Made by a program: the position numbers and the translations under genes. The notes beneath the pieces are model-generated. The model had not been told where the DNA came from and made no database searches. It worked only from the letters and a program-made list of their open reading frames with translations. Below, one piece after another: positions 35,801 to 50,800 of a stretch of 64,000 nucleotides of DNA. Location: contig JABVXV010000070.1 in the NCBI GenBank assembly GCA_013365325.1, positions 62,001 to 126,000 on the forward strand, written 5' to 3'. Source of the stretch: Dipetalonema caudispina (taxonomy: Eukaryota > Nematoda > Chromadorea > Rhabditida > Onchocercidae). The first letter of the stretch is position 1. The number at the start of each line of letters is the position of its first letter.

Positions 35801-38800
35801 TCTATAAATCATTTTTTATTTTTTTTTTCATTTAAGAACTTATAAAGAAATAAATAGAAACAATTCCTGAGCAGTGCTTTTGTCGAAGTGATAAGGTAAC
35901 CTTGCAGTAACATTCTCCCGTTTTCGTATCGCACTGTTTCAGGAAACCTCTCTCGGTATCACAGGAGCATTGTTTACATTTCGGGAAAGTACCATACCAT
36001 CCTTTTGGGCATATTTGCAACGCTGGTTTGCGTTCACAATTCTGTCCACTCAATTCGCCACTGCAGGTGCATTCGTATCCTAAAATTGATGTTTTGTAAT
36101 TTATTTAAATTAATAAAAAGAATGAATACGATTGGAATTAAATGGAGAGCTATTATAGAAATCAATGTGTATGATCATATGAATTCAAATTGGTACTTGA
36201 AACGACAAGGAAAAATACGAAATCCCAGAAAAAATCGAAACCAACCTCTCGAACTATTTTTTGTGTGACATACGCCTTTTTTACCACATAAATTCGGTAA
36301 TGAGCAAATATTCACGCATCCATCGCCAATGAAACCTGAAAAATTCCGTTTTCAGCTTGATCCTTCTCCAATTTTGTTCATGCAACTCACACTTCTAAGA
36401 TAATCTAAATCAGAAATATCCGTTGAAAGGAATTTCAAAGATTCCGCTGATTTTGAGTCATGGGAAAGCAATAGTTAAAATACTTTGCCTTAATAAATTG
36501 TTAAAAAAGAAAATAGTAAGTACCCGGCTTGCATTCACAGCGGTGCCGATCCCACTCTCGAACACAAATACTGTTAGGAGGACAGGCTTTCGGCGAATTG
36601 CACCCATTTGGTACCTGAATTCAGAAAAATGATAATCGTATTTTATAGAAAGAAAAAAGAATTTCAAAATATTTGTTTTCCGGAAAATAAAAAGTTCGAA
36701 AAGTCAATCTTCTCCTAACATTCGGAGAACTTGGAATAGAGAAAGTAACGATAATAATTGGTTGAGTAAAGAAATCCAAAGTTAATATTAATATTATTTT
36801 AGATACTGCGCGACTTTTCGCGTATATGCAAGAGATGTTAATTAATACTTGACAACCAGGCCTTGTCATCATATTTTCAGCTAATTTCAACCGTTGATCA
36901 TTGATTTTAACGTTTCTAAGGCATCCTTCAAATCGCTGTGGATAACTGGTTGACGGAGCTAATCCTGAGTAAATTTTGCGTATATCACGATATAAACCAT
37001 TATTTTGTATTGCGATACGCTGAAATATGAATGAACAGTCTAACTGGAACTGAAACAGGACCTTGCAACTTCAATTTCAAACTGAAAAGAAGGAAGGTAA
37101 AGTGAGCAAAATTTTTTTGAGGGAACAATTAATGCAGTATTTCAAATCTCATATTTCAAATCTTTTACTTCAAATTAGGCTGCTTTTGCAAAATAGAAAT
37201 TTGAAGTATACTCTTCTAAAAAATTTATCAAAGAAAATTAATAATTGGCAACGAAAAAAGCAAACCTTTTTGTATAAGTGATCAATGACAATAAGCATAG
37301 AATATTTTTCGACAACAATTGAGAGACTTTTCAAATTGCCGTCGGCAAAATTTGGAAATGATAGGAAATACTGTTCGGATCCAATGCTTATCAATCCTTT
37401 GCCATGACTTACCTTCAAATTCAAGAAGAAAAAATTACCTTTTAAACATTTCAAGATTCCAACTTCCTGTTTATGTTATTGTAAATCGAAGTACCTCATT
37501 TATAACACGTGAAACAAATTTTCTAGGAATTCCTTGAGACATAATTTTAAATATGGAAAGTAATTTTATGATTACTAATCAGTACATTATATTCCTATAT
37601 AATAAATAAAATTTGATAAATTAAATTAAGCTGTGCAATAAGTTCAAGAGAAATAAGAGACGAAAAAGCATACGGAGAAAATAATGAATTGCGACCGTTT
37701 AGAAAATTCAGCTACAATAACTTGTGTTTCACGTGAACGCGTCCGAAATTCGAATGACAAATTATAAAATTTCATACCATCTGGTACATTCCAGAAAACA
37801 AACGATTCTTCGTCATACAGTGAAACAAATGAATCTTCTAAAGTGATAGATTGTATTGATTCTGAATCTCTCGAAGATAAAGAATTCTAGTCAATAGGTG
37901 GAGAAAAAGTCATGAAAATTATAATAAAATTGATGGATTCAGCTTTACTTCATACTACATATGTGATAATAACGAGCATTGCGTTGAATGTCAGGATGAT
38001 AATCATAGTGATTAGATTTGGAAATTTTATTTTCAAGTTTTAAGTGATTAATTTTATTGATTACGAAATTCATACCATCATCGGTACAAGGGCCATTAGT
38101 ATGCGCTGTTTGCTTACAACGGCAATGATATCCATCCCACGCTGGCTCACAAAGTGCAGTATGATGACACGGATTATTGTAGCAATCATTTCTTTTTTGT
38201 TTACAACCAGGCTGTAAGCTGCCAACTTTTTCAAATTCCTCAAGTTTCGAAAAATCTACGAGCGTTCCATCAAAGGTTAAATTTGAAATGCATCCAACGA
38301 ATGGTTCCTGAATTCTTGCTGAAGCATATTGATCACCATCAATTCCATTAATATAATTCTGTTCAGCGATAGTTACTGCTCGACCGCCAAGATTTATAGC
38401 AGCAGGAAGATCGAAGAATCGATAACAGCTTACTGCTGGATCCTCACATCTGTAAGAGAGCTTAATTGTATTTTCTTTTCCAGAAATGTTTTTGAATATA
38501 TGATGTGAAAAAATAAATTACTTAACAATCTACTGATGAATGACATTTTAATGTTAGGAATATTTCTCGGTATAATTTTTTACTTTCTTTATTTTTGCAC
38601 GAGTAAAGATTTGTATAAAACAATTACGCATATCTTTCATCATTCACCCTGAGTTTTCTTAGTAAAATTCAGGTGGATCTTTTACTAACGAACTTTTTCG
38701 GTAATTTTGCGATGACTTCAACAGCACATTTCTGGTAACCAGTAATATTGCTATACTTCATGGCAATATAAGAATCGCAGTCATCCAGTGATATGATCAG

Positions 38801-41800
38801 TTTCTGAAACCGTCAAATTACAATGGATAAAATGAAAAATTTTGTTTTATCTAATTTTTTTCTTGAAAATATTTCGAACGCTTAAGGGGACTTTTCAGAG
38901 TTAACAATATTAGAAGCTTAAACATCTGATTATTTTCTTATAACTAACATTATCATAGTAATCAAGCGTTATTTGGTGCCATTTCCCATCGTTTATTCTG
39001 TTTTCTGGCCAATCATCCATTGTAACCTGGAAAAATTGCAAGGCTAGATTCACTCTATTTTTAATTAGTAGATGTCAAACAAAAAATAATTTTTACTACC
39101 AGCAACTGAATAGACCATCAAATAAAATTAGGGCTGCTAATTCCAAAGAAAATAGAAAATCAAATTTTCACATAATAACGTAAAAAGAAAGAATTACCTC
39201 AAAAATGTCATAACCGAGGGAGAATCGTCCCCGAATAAGTGCATCCTCCAGTGATACTTCCAGAAAGTCTGATGATAAATTTCCCGTAAAAAGCAGTACA
39301 CCATTCGATGCCACTGTTGCTATGCTGAAAACAAATTATATAATTTAAATGTTGCAGTAAGATGATTGAAAAATGGAATCGATCTTTTTGTTATAATATT
39401 TCTGCAATACTGATTTATGATTTCTCAACATAATGACAGGTTGAAATAGAAAGATTGAAGAAGTGAATTCGTAATTTAACAGTAAAAATTTCGCAAACCT
39501 AAACTGCAATTTCCACTCTAATCGAGTAATTTGTAGGGGTAGAACGATGTAACCACCATCTTCTCCAAATGAGAACGAACGTAATCGACACTGAGAATCC
39601 GTATCATGGGAATGCCAACGACACTGCACACATCGTGCCGTTCGATTTATTAATTTGCAAACGGAATCCGAGAAGCACGAATTGGGCAAGCAATTGTCCA
39701 AGTAAATGGATTTTTCGCAATTTTCTCCTGGAAAATTCGATCATTTATCGAATGTAATTTAGTTGTTAGACCTACCTTGGATTTTCAAAGAATTTTAGCA
39801 TAAAGTTGATATTTTGTAACAATATTTTATTTCGAAATGAATTTTCTTTTGCCATTATGATCTTTGTCTAATATTATACTGAATTTATTTGACTAATTGT
39901 TTCTTGCTTAGCTTTCCTACTCCTTTGAAAATAATCATAGAAATTGGGATAGCAGAAGGATTTCCATTGAGGAGTCTGGTCGACCAATTTCGTATAATTT
40001 TTTTTTTTTCTACTTTTTTCCATTACTTATTTGTCTATTAATAACAATTACTCATACGCTTTTTGCACGATAAAATTCTTCATGTCTGTATTCTTTATCA
40101 GATAAATTTATCTATATGACTTTTTTCATGAAATTTTGTTAATGCTTTTTTTCTAGCCTAAAAATTCATTGCAATATCCATTATAAACAAAGTTATTGGA
40201 CTATAGACGATCCCTGGGGAGGAATGAAATGAAGTGCATTAATGTTATATGAACATTTGCATATAGGCTTATTAAGACTATCTTCGAAAAGGGTGAGAGA
40301 AATGGATAAAATGTAGTGGACACATAGAGGACAGGAAACATTTTGTGAGTGGTAATTATTCAGTACTCTAAGATGGGTCACACCGTTATTAAAAGCTCTT
40401 ACTACCACTAGCTTCTATGCTAAAAAGCCTTAAGGATCTATTATATCGCTCTATATGTTATTATTACATGTGCTTCTTAGGCCACTCCAACAATTTCTCC
40501 TTTTTCATTAGACTCCATACGGTATTGTTAGCGACAATTCATCGATATAATTCTTATTTCGAACAATGTTTACTTGTATGGTTAAGTTAAAAGCTACCGA
40601 ATAGTTTATGGACTAATTCCAATCGTAAAATTTTGCTAAGAATCCAAATAATAATTCCATAAATGTGGTCAAGCAACTTAAAATTGTTTGCTTTACGAAA
40701 TTTCATGTCAGTTTTTATTACTTTCACTTCCTCCTTCTCTCTCTTACTTTTTATGCTTACTTATTAAGTAATTGTCAATATTCGGTAATGTATGAGAATT
40801 TTTGTTGTAAACTATTGATGGAGTCAGGAGGAATTATAAGTAATTACTTCAGAGAACATTTCTATTGGAAGATATTTCATTGATAATGAAATGAATGAAA
40901 GTGATTCAATGTTATTATAATCATTGTTATTTAGTGAATGAAGATTGTAAAAATTCTGCAATAAAAATTAATCCTTGTTTGGAGGTCGTACACCATTTAA
41001 TATTATCCATTTTGCAGGTAATTAATTTAAACATGCAATTTATGTAATTAAATTATGAAATAACCTGTCCATTGTGGTGGACAATCACAACGATATCCAT
41101 TTTCTAGTGGTACACAGGTACCTTGATGTTGGCATGGTGATGTGAAACACATATCAAGACGGTGGTTACAAGATTGTTCAATGCCGTCGCTGCCTGTAAA
41201 GCTTACTAAATAATAAATCGTGGTTTTAGTTTAAATTTTCAAAAACTACAATGTCTTTGAAAGCAAAGTCTTTGCGGTTCAAGTGACAGAAACCAAAATG
41301 ATATACTGGAGAATTGAAGCCGATAAATGCTTGGATGCAAAGTGACTGCATCAGTGATGTTGCAGAATCCGAGATTAAACATTCTTTTAACTAGTTTCTC
41401 AAGAATTTTATGGCTATCCATAAAAAAAATTCGTGGAATTTCTGCTATTTTGAAACTTACAATATATCAGGCAGTTTGAAATTTGTGTGAAATATAAAAT
41501 AGCCTAAAAAATTTCTCATAGAAGCACTTTTTTTTACATAATTATTGCTGTTGACAATAAACATTCAAATAATATATTATCATAATCGATAAGTTAAAAG
41601 ATTTTAATTTGATTTCCTCCTTAGACGGTAGCTAGGCTGACACTTGCTTGTCATTTCAATGCCCTCTTTAATTAAAAAGTTGCCGATTGCTTCCTTACTT
41701 AGCCATTCTCCCTCTCGTAATAATTATATTATATATTATAATTTGGAACTGCCAAGTCCGTTATGAAATATGAGACTAGGATGAATAATGTGCCATACCA

Positions 41801-44800
41801 TATACGGGCACTGATCCGTGTAACAATTGTTACACGACTGACATTTCAACGCTTTTTTCTATAACTGCCAGCTGAAATCAATCATCCTGCTTATTTGGAG
41901 ACTGTTAATGAATGTTTAATGGAACAGAAGTCAGTATCCAACACTAATACTAGGCGGGCTATGGGTGGCAATAACTCACTAGGCCAATTACTCCAATTTG
42001 ACTCGTTCAAGTGGAGATGACGAGTGGTGCAGGCAATTATATATATATCTATATATACATATATATATATATACTAATTTAATATATTGAAAGACGAGGT
42101 TCACATATAATATACAAATATTTTCACGAAGGCAGAAAGACACACATGGTCCTCAGAAAGCAATTAAATTACTCAATGGCTAATGATTTATTGATGATAA
42201 GATGTGTTTCATTGGGTTTTCTACACTCTAAAATGTTTAATTGGAAAATCCGTTTTGATCCTTCGAGCTTTCCTCCAACACCTCTCATCTTGGCCATTAA
42301 ATGAGATATATGCAAAAGGAAGCAATATATTGTGTTTTCATGAGAGATTTCATTGGGAAAACAAATGTTGAGATCAGTTGACCCATCTGTCATGAAAATT
42401 AGTCATACGAGATGTACACTGCATGAAATTTCAGAAATCGATCGATGATCTGTTTCTATTATTAAACATTGTTTAGGATAATTATGAATAAAACCATTAC
42501 TTGATTTAGCAGCATATAGATTAAAGTTAAATGAAACAAACTTGCAAATCCGGCTGGACATTCACATTGAAATGAATTAATAGTATCCAAAGAATGCATC
42601 AAGAAATTGTCCGTTTTAAAATCCTGCAACTTGGTTTTAAATTGATTTTGATTTAAAATTTAACTGTAGTAGGTGTTTCACATCACGTTTTGTGATTTTT
42701 TACTGAAAGGATTTTTTTCATTTACTTAACAAAAAATAACAGGGGTATATTTGGATGTATAGGATGTTGCTTGATTCCCATCTCGGGATTTAATCTACAT
42801 TAGAATCTTCATGTAACAGTTGGATGTAAAAGAATAATGCCAAACAGTAATATCCGCTAAGCGATACTTTCAACAAATGGCAGTTAGTTGATGACTCATT
42901 TACTTTACTATGAGGTTTCAAAAACACTCAATTCACCTGTGTGCTTTTGACGTATTTTTGAGTATTTTTACATTGTTGAAAGTATGGACACGGTTCATTG
43001 GAACATGTAGTATCCCTGTGTATCATTAACTTCATGCCAATTATATCACTTAGCTTGACAAGTCCATTTCTAATTAATCTTTCTACACGCTCCGATCTAA
43101 ATTCAAAGACTTTTAAAATTTCAGTTATACTTTCTCCTATTTTTCAAATTCCGATAATGTCAAATTTTATCGTATTTCAAATTTAAATTCACAAATTTTA
43201 TTAAATGACTCGTATCTACATACGCAAAATGCACTGTAAGTATTTTACACCCATGCTGTCTTAAATTGATTTAAAAATCGATTCTCAGTGTTTCATGCAA
43301 TTTAAATGTTTCTATACATGACATATCAAAGTAAGTGCGTAGATTATTTGCTTCTAGCAAATTAATTAGTTTAAAAATACAGCCATTTGATTAATCAAAA
43401 ATTGTATACATGTAGGTTTTACGCATCTGATAATGACTTACCTTTGAACGGTATGTGCATGATTAACAACAAATGATACATTCGTATACTTATTATGAGT
43501 ATGAACGCTAAATACCCAAATATCATCACTATGCCAGTCATCCAAAAGTGATAGGGCACTTGTAAATCGTTCAAAAACACCATTATCTAACAATTCTTCA
43601 TAATGAATATCCGGGAATCCCAGAGTAACCGTATCTCGGATAATTGTATCATCTATAGGTATATAAATGAACCGACATTTGGCACAAACATTATTGGGAC
43701 CATCTGAAATATATTTCTGGCCATAAACTTTCGTCATTATTTTAGGCTTCAACGTAATATTTCTTCCCTTATTTATTAGGTAGCTGAATTTAAATCTTAC
43801 CAGAAACACAGATCGTATAAATAACATTTATATATCGTTTCCAAACATTCTTCGGCATGATGGAACCTTTATATTGATCCACCATTAAAATATCGTTTAT
43901 TTCAATGCTGTATTCCAAGGTTGCATTATGGTCCGGATCACTAAATTCATTCTAACATCAGGAATAAAAATTTTTAGATTGAACTTCCAATATGTATCTA
44001 TCTTTTTGCATAACTTGCAGCATTGATGTTCCCGTCTGTTCAAAATAAGTGACACTAATATTAAGAGAGAAAAATCTTCTTTTCTGATTCCAGAAAAAAA
44101 CTTGAGGAAACCAAAATTATAAAAAGAGTATGTATAAGTTATGAAAAACAAACAAAGCTGGAACATATCCAATTTCTCGTTCCACAGGTTCATCAACATG
44201 ATTTGCATAAAGAACAGTGAAATCACGAAGTTGTGGTCTGTTATCATTAACATCGCTAACATGAACATAAACCGGTACAATGGAACTTAACTGGCCACTA
44301 AAATCACTTCATTTTACACAACAATAACGAAAATTGTGCCAGAAATGACAATGAGGATTTCACAAAAAACCCGTTACAATAAAATCGACCTGCTTGCTTG
44401 GATTTCGAAAAAAAAATGGTTCTTTTTTGCTTCATAATCGAAAATTGTTCGCGAAAGTATATGTACCACACCGTTCTGATTTAAATCCTGTAATGTACTT
44501 GGAATTCTGTAAAAATTCTCCCTTAATATCAAAGGCAGTATACTGTATTATTGCTATAAGGGATATCAATCATCGATTCTTTTTTAATTCTCTCACTTTT
44601 TCCGCCTCATTTTCTTTTTAACAATGAATTAGGTTATTGTGTGAAATGTAATATGATCATGAAAAGTAGATAAACTCATGCCGTTTCAATATCGAAAAGT
44701 TTTGCATCAATGCCACCAAATATTCGAAATTGTATGAGCGCGTTGTCACCCTCATCTTGATCGCGAGCAATAATGGTACCAACTGTGGTACCTATGGGGC

Positions 44801-47800
44801 TATTTTCTGCTATCCATAAGTCATACCGAAGTGATTCAAATTGTGGTGCATAGTCGTTCACATCAATGATAATTATTGATATGGTGGAAAAGGATGATAA
44901 TGGTGGATTACCACGATCCTGTGCTTTCACTGTTAATTGATACCTGGGGAAATTATATTTGTCAGTGATAATTAAGGGAAGGATCGCTACGACTTCTAAT
45001 AGTAACATATATCAGGAAAGACAGAAGTTTATTTAACGATTAGAACTTTAATTCTTCCTTAATTTCGCCCTTCCTTTGGAAGAAATAAAATAGTATATAG
45101 ATTTCTAAAATGGATTTTGTAAAGTGGCTAACCTGGCGATCAGTTCACGATCTAACTTATTAACTACTCGTAATGTTCCAGATGATCTATCCAGTTTAAA
45201 GGTGTCACTGTTTCCATTCTCTTCAATCAGGTAATAATCAACAATTGCATTATCACCCTCATCTACATCAACAGCTGCTACTTGCGTGAATGATGTTCCA
45301 GTTGGCGTATCTTCTGCTATTTCAACCGTGTAATTTTCAGACGTAAATTCCGGAGCATTGTCGTTTACTTGAAATAATGAGACTTCAGTATAAAATCCTT
45401 GAAATTTGGAAACCAAAATTTTTGAAAAAATTTTCCTAAAGTATCATAAAATGTTGTAAAGAGACTGATTTAAAACGGATACTAAAAATTTGGTGAAAGG
45501 AATTGTAGAAAAGTAAAGATGCAAATTTTCAAAACTAGAATGAGGGAATGGGTCGACAGTTCACAAAAGCTTGAATAAGAGTTTTGAAATATTTCAGGCT
45601 GCAATAGCTTAATGAGATTTGAGATGAAAAATTAAGGGACAGTAATTACAAATTTCTGTGGTATTTGCTTACGACTTCATATAATTATTAAATTAGATAT
45701 AAGAACTTAAAAATTAGGAACAACTATCAAATTGTTTCTAATCCTTGATTTCTTAAATCTTGCTTTACTTTATCTCACAAAAATGAGTGTGGCATCCCAA
45801 TTAATGTATTCCCAAGAGTAATTCTCAAGTTTCATATGAAATCTTTAAGTCTTTTAGTGCATCCCTTACAATCAGAAGCTTGTCTTAATTAAATTGTTTG
45901 TAATGGTTTTTTTTTTCCTTATTGATTACAGATATAGATATGGATTATAAGAGATGCGTGGTGATTTCTTTAGATTTTGTCATTTTCCTGGCCCAAATGT
46001 TTTGGATAAATCTGCAAGCTGATATGGTATTACCAACTTAAAAGGCTAAATCAATCATTAAATCTATTCTCAAGCAATCATTTCTTTAAGGATATTTCAA
46101 AAGTTTTTAACAATTTTTTCTTCATTCTGCAATGCTGTCATATTCCATTCTGTTTGGTTTGTGAATTTAGAAAAAGCTCAAAAAAAAAAAAAAAAAAAGA
46201 CGAGTTTTGTGTTAATTTATTTCAATCCTTCTATTTAGCACATCGTATGAAGTTGGAAGAGGTTTTAAAATTATTGCTTCAGTATGATGATGAGCAGTTA
46301 AAGAATAGCAATTAAATAAGCAATAATTAGCAATACTGCAAGAGATTGCAATAACTACAGTAGATAGTATTCGTAACAATCATTGGTCACACTCAGTGTC
46401 TTTCATTTTGTCAGATTAATTAAGGAAAGAAGATGGAATGAAAGAATGGGAGGATATGTGCAGGAAGAAAGTATTTTACGGCTCATTGATCTTTGCACAA
46501 TTTGTGGTGAGATGGAGTTTGGATGAAGCTACTTCCTTTTTTTGTTTCTCTTTTGCAATGGAAATGCATGGATTGTCAATTTGAATATGTGTACAATTGA
46601 TTTATCATCAAACATTGTCTCATTTCTTATTTGGTGATGAAAGGAATAGATGAAAAGTTGGAAACTTTTAAGTAAAATTGAACTAATGGAAAATATGGGG
46701 AAAAGAGTGAATGAGGTCTGACAAAAGAGAACAAAATAAATTACTTCAGAATGTGAGAAAGGTAAAACAAATAGAATATCGGTAAATTAATATTTGTTAA
46801 GAAAAATTGGAATGAAAAAGTTGAAAAATACAGAAAATGGAAATTAAAAAAATCATAGGGAAAAAATCGAAATAAATGAAATATTGGCAGTATTTGTCGG
46901 ACAAAGAGCAGAAAATACGATGATACAAATATTGCTGATAAGGTGGAAACAAACCGTCGTCCAAAATAATTTCGAGAAATGTGCTTGCACTAAGTGGATT
47001 AGCTGCATGATCAATGACAGTAATATTAAGCAAATAACTACTGCGTTCTTCTCGATCCACCTCTTCAGCTACTACTATTAAGCCGGTATCCTTATCAATG
47101 GTAAATTCTTTACTATCTGAAAAATAAATGGCTGCTGATGGTAACCAGTTTCCATGTGTAAAATTTTGCTTCAATTAGAAAGAGTACCAATTTCTGATAA
47201 ACAGCCAAGCAACTTTTTAAAATTTATAACATATTTGTCTCTAGATCTGGAAACTTCGTATTTATTGCAAAATTCATTTTGACTAATTGTAATGAATAAT
47301 CGTCAAATTTACCGACGGAATAGGTAAGTTTGGCATTCTCATGCCGATCCTGATCTTCCGCTTTCAGCTGTATCACTTCTGAACCAATCGGGATATTTTC
47401 CGGAATATGTACTGTGAACGGGTGAATAAGAAATACTGGTGCAGTATTAACATCGGTAACAGTAATAGTTACTGTGCAAGTACCTGTTAAACCACCCTTA
47501 TCAGTTGCTGTTATTACCACACGTAACGTATCATCCATACGGTCAATTTCATCTGACAACGATAATATGGCTCCCTGGAAGTGTTCCACGTTTTCTTATG
47601 AATAACCTTGAAAATGTGAAGGAAAATTGTTTTGCATAACGAAGTTTGCTGATAGTAATGCAATCTTGCTGAATTCCAATCGTAGAAAAAATAAATATCA
47701 AAGAGAGTTTCAAGGATTCTTCCTAATCTGAGAAAGTTTACTGCTGCTCAGTGTTTGTTGATTGACTTTTGCATTTGTATTAATTATTGAAAAATCTTGG

Positions 47801-50800
47801 CAGACAATCTTTTAAAAAGTTCCAATCCATAATCGTATGTATGGTTCCACGCATTTATTCTCGAAACTATGCAACTAGTTTCATAAATGTCAATTGAGTC
47901 TGGAAACTACTGCGAGAACGTTGGTGAGAACCGCGATCTTCCACTCCCAAAATCATTCAATTATGGCGCATTTATCCGCACTTTTACTGCATGCCCTTGG
48001 CTAATATACCCTAAGACTGGTCATGCATATCACATAAGTTTTTAGCAAGCAACAATATATGATTTGTAAGGAAAGCATTATGACGTGTTACTTCTTTGTC
48101 CTTTTATATACTATTTGCCTATCCCCACTCTTCAGTTGCATAGAAACTTTTAAAATGAATTTCAAATTTTTTCAAGATGGAAGTTAAATAAAGCAATTAA
48201 TAAGACATTTACTCAAGCAAGTAGTTAGATTAATTTGAAATTTAAAACTATGGGAAAAAAACCTGATCAGTTGAGTGAATAAGTGTAAAAATATCTTTGT
48301 CGGCTCTCTCAATACGATATACTATTTTGTCGTCATTATCATGATCGATAGCCTTTACAGTGATTAATGGCGTTCCACGTACTTCATTTTCAGGTACCGT
48401 AATGTTATAAAAGTTATGTTCAAAATACGGTGCATTATCATTGATATCACGAACTATTATCGTTATCGATAAACTATTGGATAGTGGTGGTTCTCCTCCA
48501 TCTTCTATTTTTACCTGAAATAAAGAAATTTTTACCAATTCAAGCTGTGAAGAGCTTTTTTTCTCGAAATTTTTGGAATTTTTAGTAGAACACATTAAAC
48601 TGCCGAAATAAGTAATAAAACTCGTTGACTACAATCTATAAATAATAAATTCATTACCTTAAGTGTATACTTTTCCCTTTCCTCTCGATCAAGCTTACTT
48701 ATAGTTGTGATGATTCCCGTTGTTCGATCAATGCGAAATGTTTCATTGGCATTTTTTTCCCCAATTAATGTATATGCAATTTGACCATTCATACCACTAT
48801 CTTCATCGATAGCAAAAATTCGTGTTATTTCAAATCCGACTGGTACATTTTCTTCCACAAATAATTCTTGCTGTGATACAATAAAATGTGGTTTCTGGAA
48901 AAGTTTCTTAATTAATGCAAGGTGAAAAATTCCATATCATCTAAATAATTTTGGAATTCTAATAATTTATGTTAGCATTGGAGAACAACTCCTTTGAAGA
49001 AAGAAAAACATTTCTTTCTTAATTTGAAGATTTCTTTCAAGAAGTGCTAATAGATAAGGAAATGATGACAATATAATAATTAGCCGATACATGATCATTA
49101 ATATCAACAATGTGTATAGCACAATTAATCGTTGAAGATTGAGCAGGCTGGCCTGAATCCTTTGCTCGTACTAAAAGAGTTGCAGGATTGGATCGCGAAT
49201 CCAGTTTTTGATACAATTTTATCCAACCGGTTTCATAATCTATGGAAAACCCATTTACGCTGGATGCCACAATGCTATAATGTACTTTTCCTGCAATATA
49301 CAAGTTAAGTCATTGATTTTAATGTAATAGAAATTAAATTCGCTTCGAATTTATTTTTTCCCACAATCCAAATGAAAATCTACCGTTTTGTCCAGAATCG
49401 CTATCTGCTGCCTTTATTTGTAAAATATTGGATGGTATGGTAATGTTTTCCATTATTGTGACATTACAAAATTCCTAAAATTTTCATTACTTTTTAAGGG
49501 TTTCCATCAAAAAAAACATTTAAATTTCATCAATTTTATTAACTTCTGGAAGAATGCATTTTACTTCATAAATGTTATTGCAGTTGAAAATAAACATTAC
49601 TTCGAACGATGATGTAATAATCGTTTTCAAAATACTATTCAAATTAGTATTTCTCATTAAGTTGCAAGTTTTTTTAATCAGTCAAGTTCATTAGTAATGC
49701 AAAATTTGAATTAATATAATCTTGTCCCCTAACGGTCATATATAATGAATACTTGTTTAGCAAAAAACAAATAATTGAAAAATTTCGGACTGAATTTACA
49801 ATTAGATTCCTAAATAACCTGTTCAAAAACAGGTGCATTATCATTGACGTCAAGAAGATTAATCTCCAGAAGGGCTCTTGTTGTCATCGGTGGTACTCCT
49901 TTGTCGGTTGCATATACATATACCCGGATAATATTCATCAATTCCCGATCCAGATGCTGTGCTGTTTGAATGACCCCTGTTGAACTATGAATTTGAAGTA
50001 ATTCAGCACCATCTTCCTCACCGAGCGAATAAGCAATTTCCCCGTTCAAACCAATATCTAAGTCACGGGCAAAGACTGATGCTAATGTCGTGCCAATCTG
50101 GAAATTAAAGGTTCAAGAATCGAATCAATGGCCGAAATACTTAAATATCATTTCATTTTTTATCCTATTGAAGTAAACGGTTACATTAAGAACATTGCAC
50201 TTCACACCGCTTGTGATAACCAACCATCTTTTATTCTTACTGTGCTCCGTAAAAGCAAATTAGTAATAATTAATATAAATGCCAATCAAATATTTATTAT
50301 CGATAATTATCACCATAGTAATTATGCCGAATTTCAAGACTTATTAATTTTATACAGTTTAATGTTTCGAGCAGAAAGCTAAAGAAGATGTTTCGGATTT
50401 AAACTTACTTGGAGCAAATGTATTTGTAGTATTTTAAATGGCATAATTTTTTATTTTAACTTTTATTTGTTTTAATTGCATCATTCGATAACGAACGAAT
50501 TAATGTCCATCCAATAATTTGTGCTAAAAAAAGCTTCCCTCTGTAAAACTATTCATTGGTTTGCTTTTAACAAGCAACAGCATCTCATATCTAATTTCAG
50601 TGTGGCAAGGGTATAATTATTTACTGGAGCATCCTCTCGAATTTCAGCATAATAGGAATTGCGTTCGAAAATTGGAGCATTATCCTGGACATCCAGGATT
50701 TCAACAATTACTGAACTACTTGCTGATACAGCAGGATCAAGACGCTCATAAGCCGTTACTTTCAACACGTGCCGATCCAACGTCTCCCGATCCAACGCTT

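Noticed and set aside
50128..50382. 84-codon plus-strand ORF
   Set aside because: Lies in an intron of the minus-strand Flamingo gene, with no domain or splice support.
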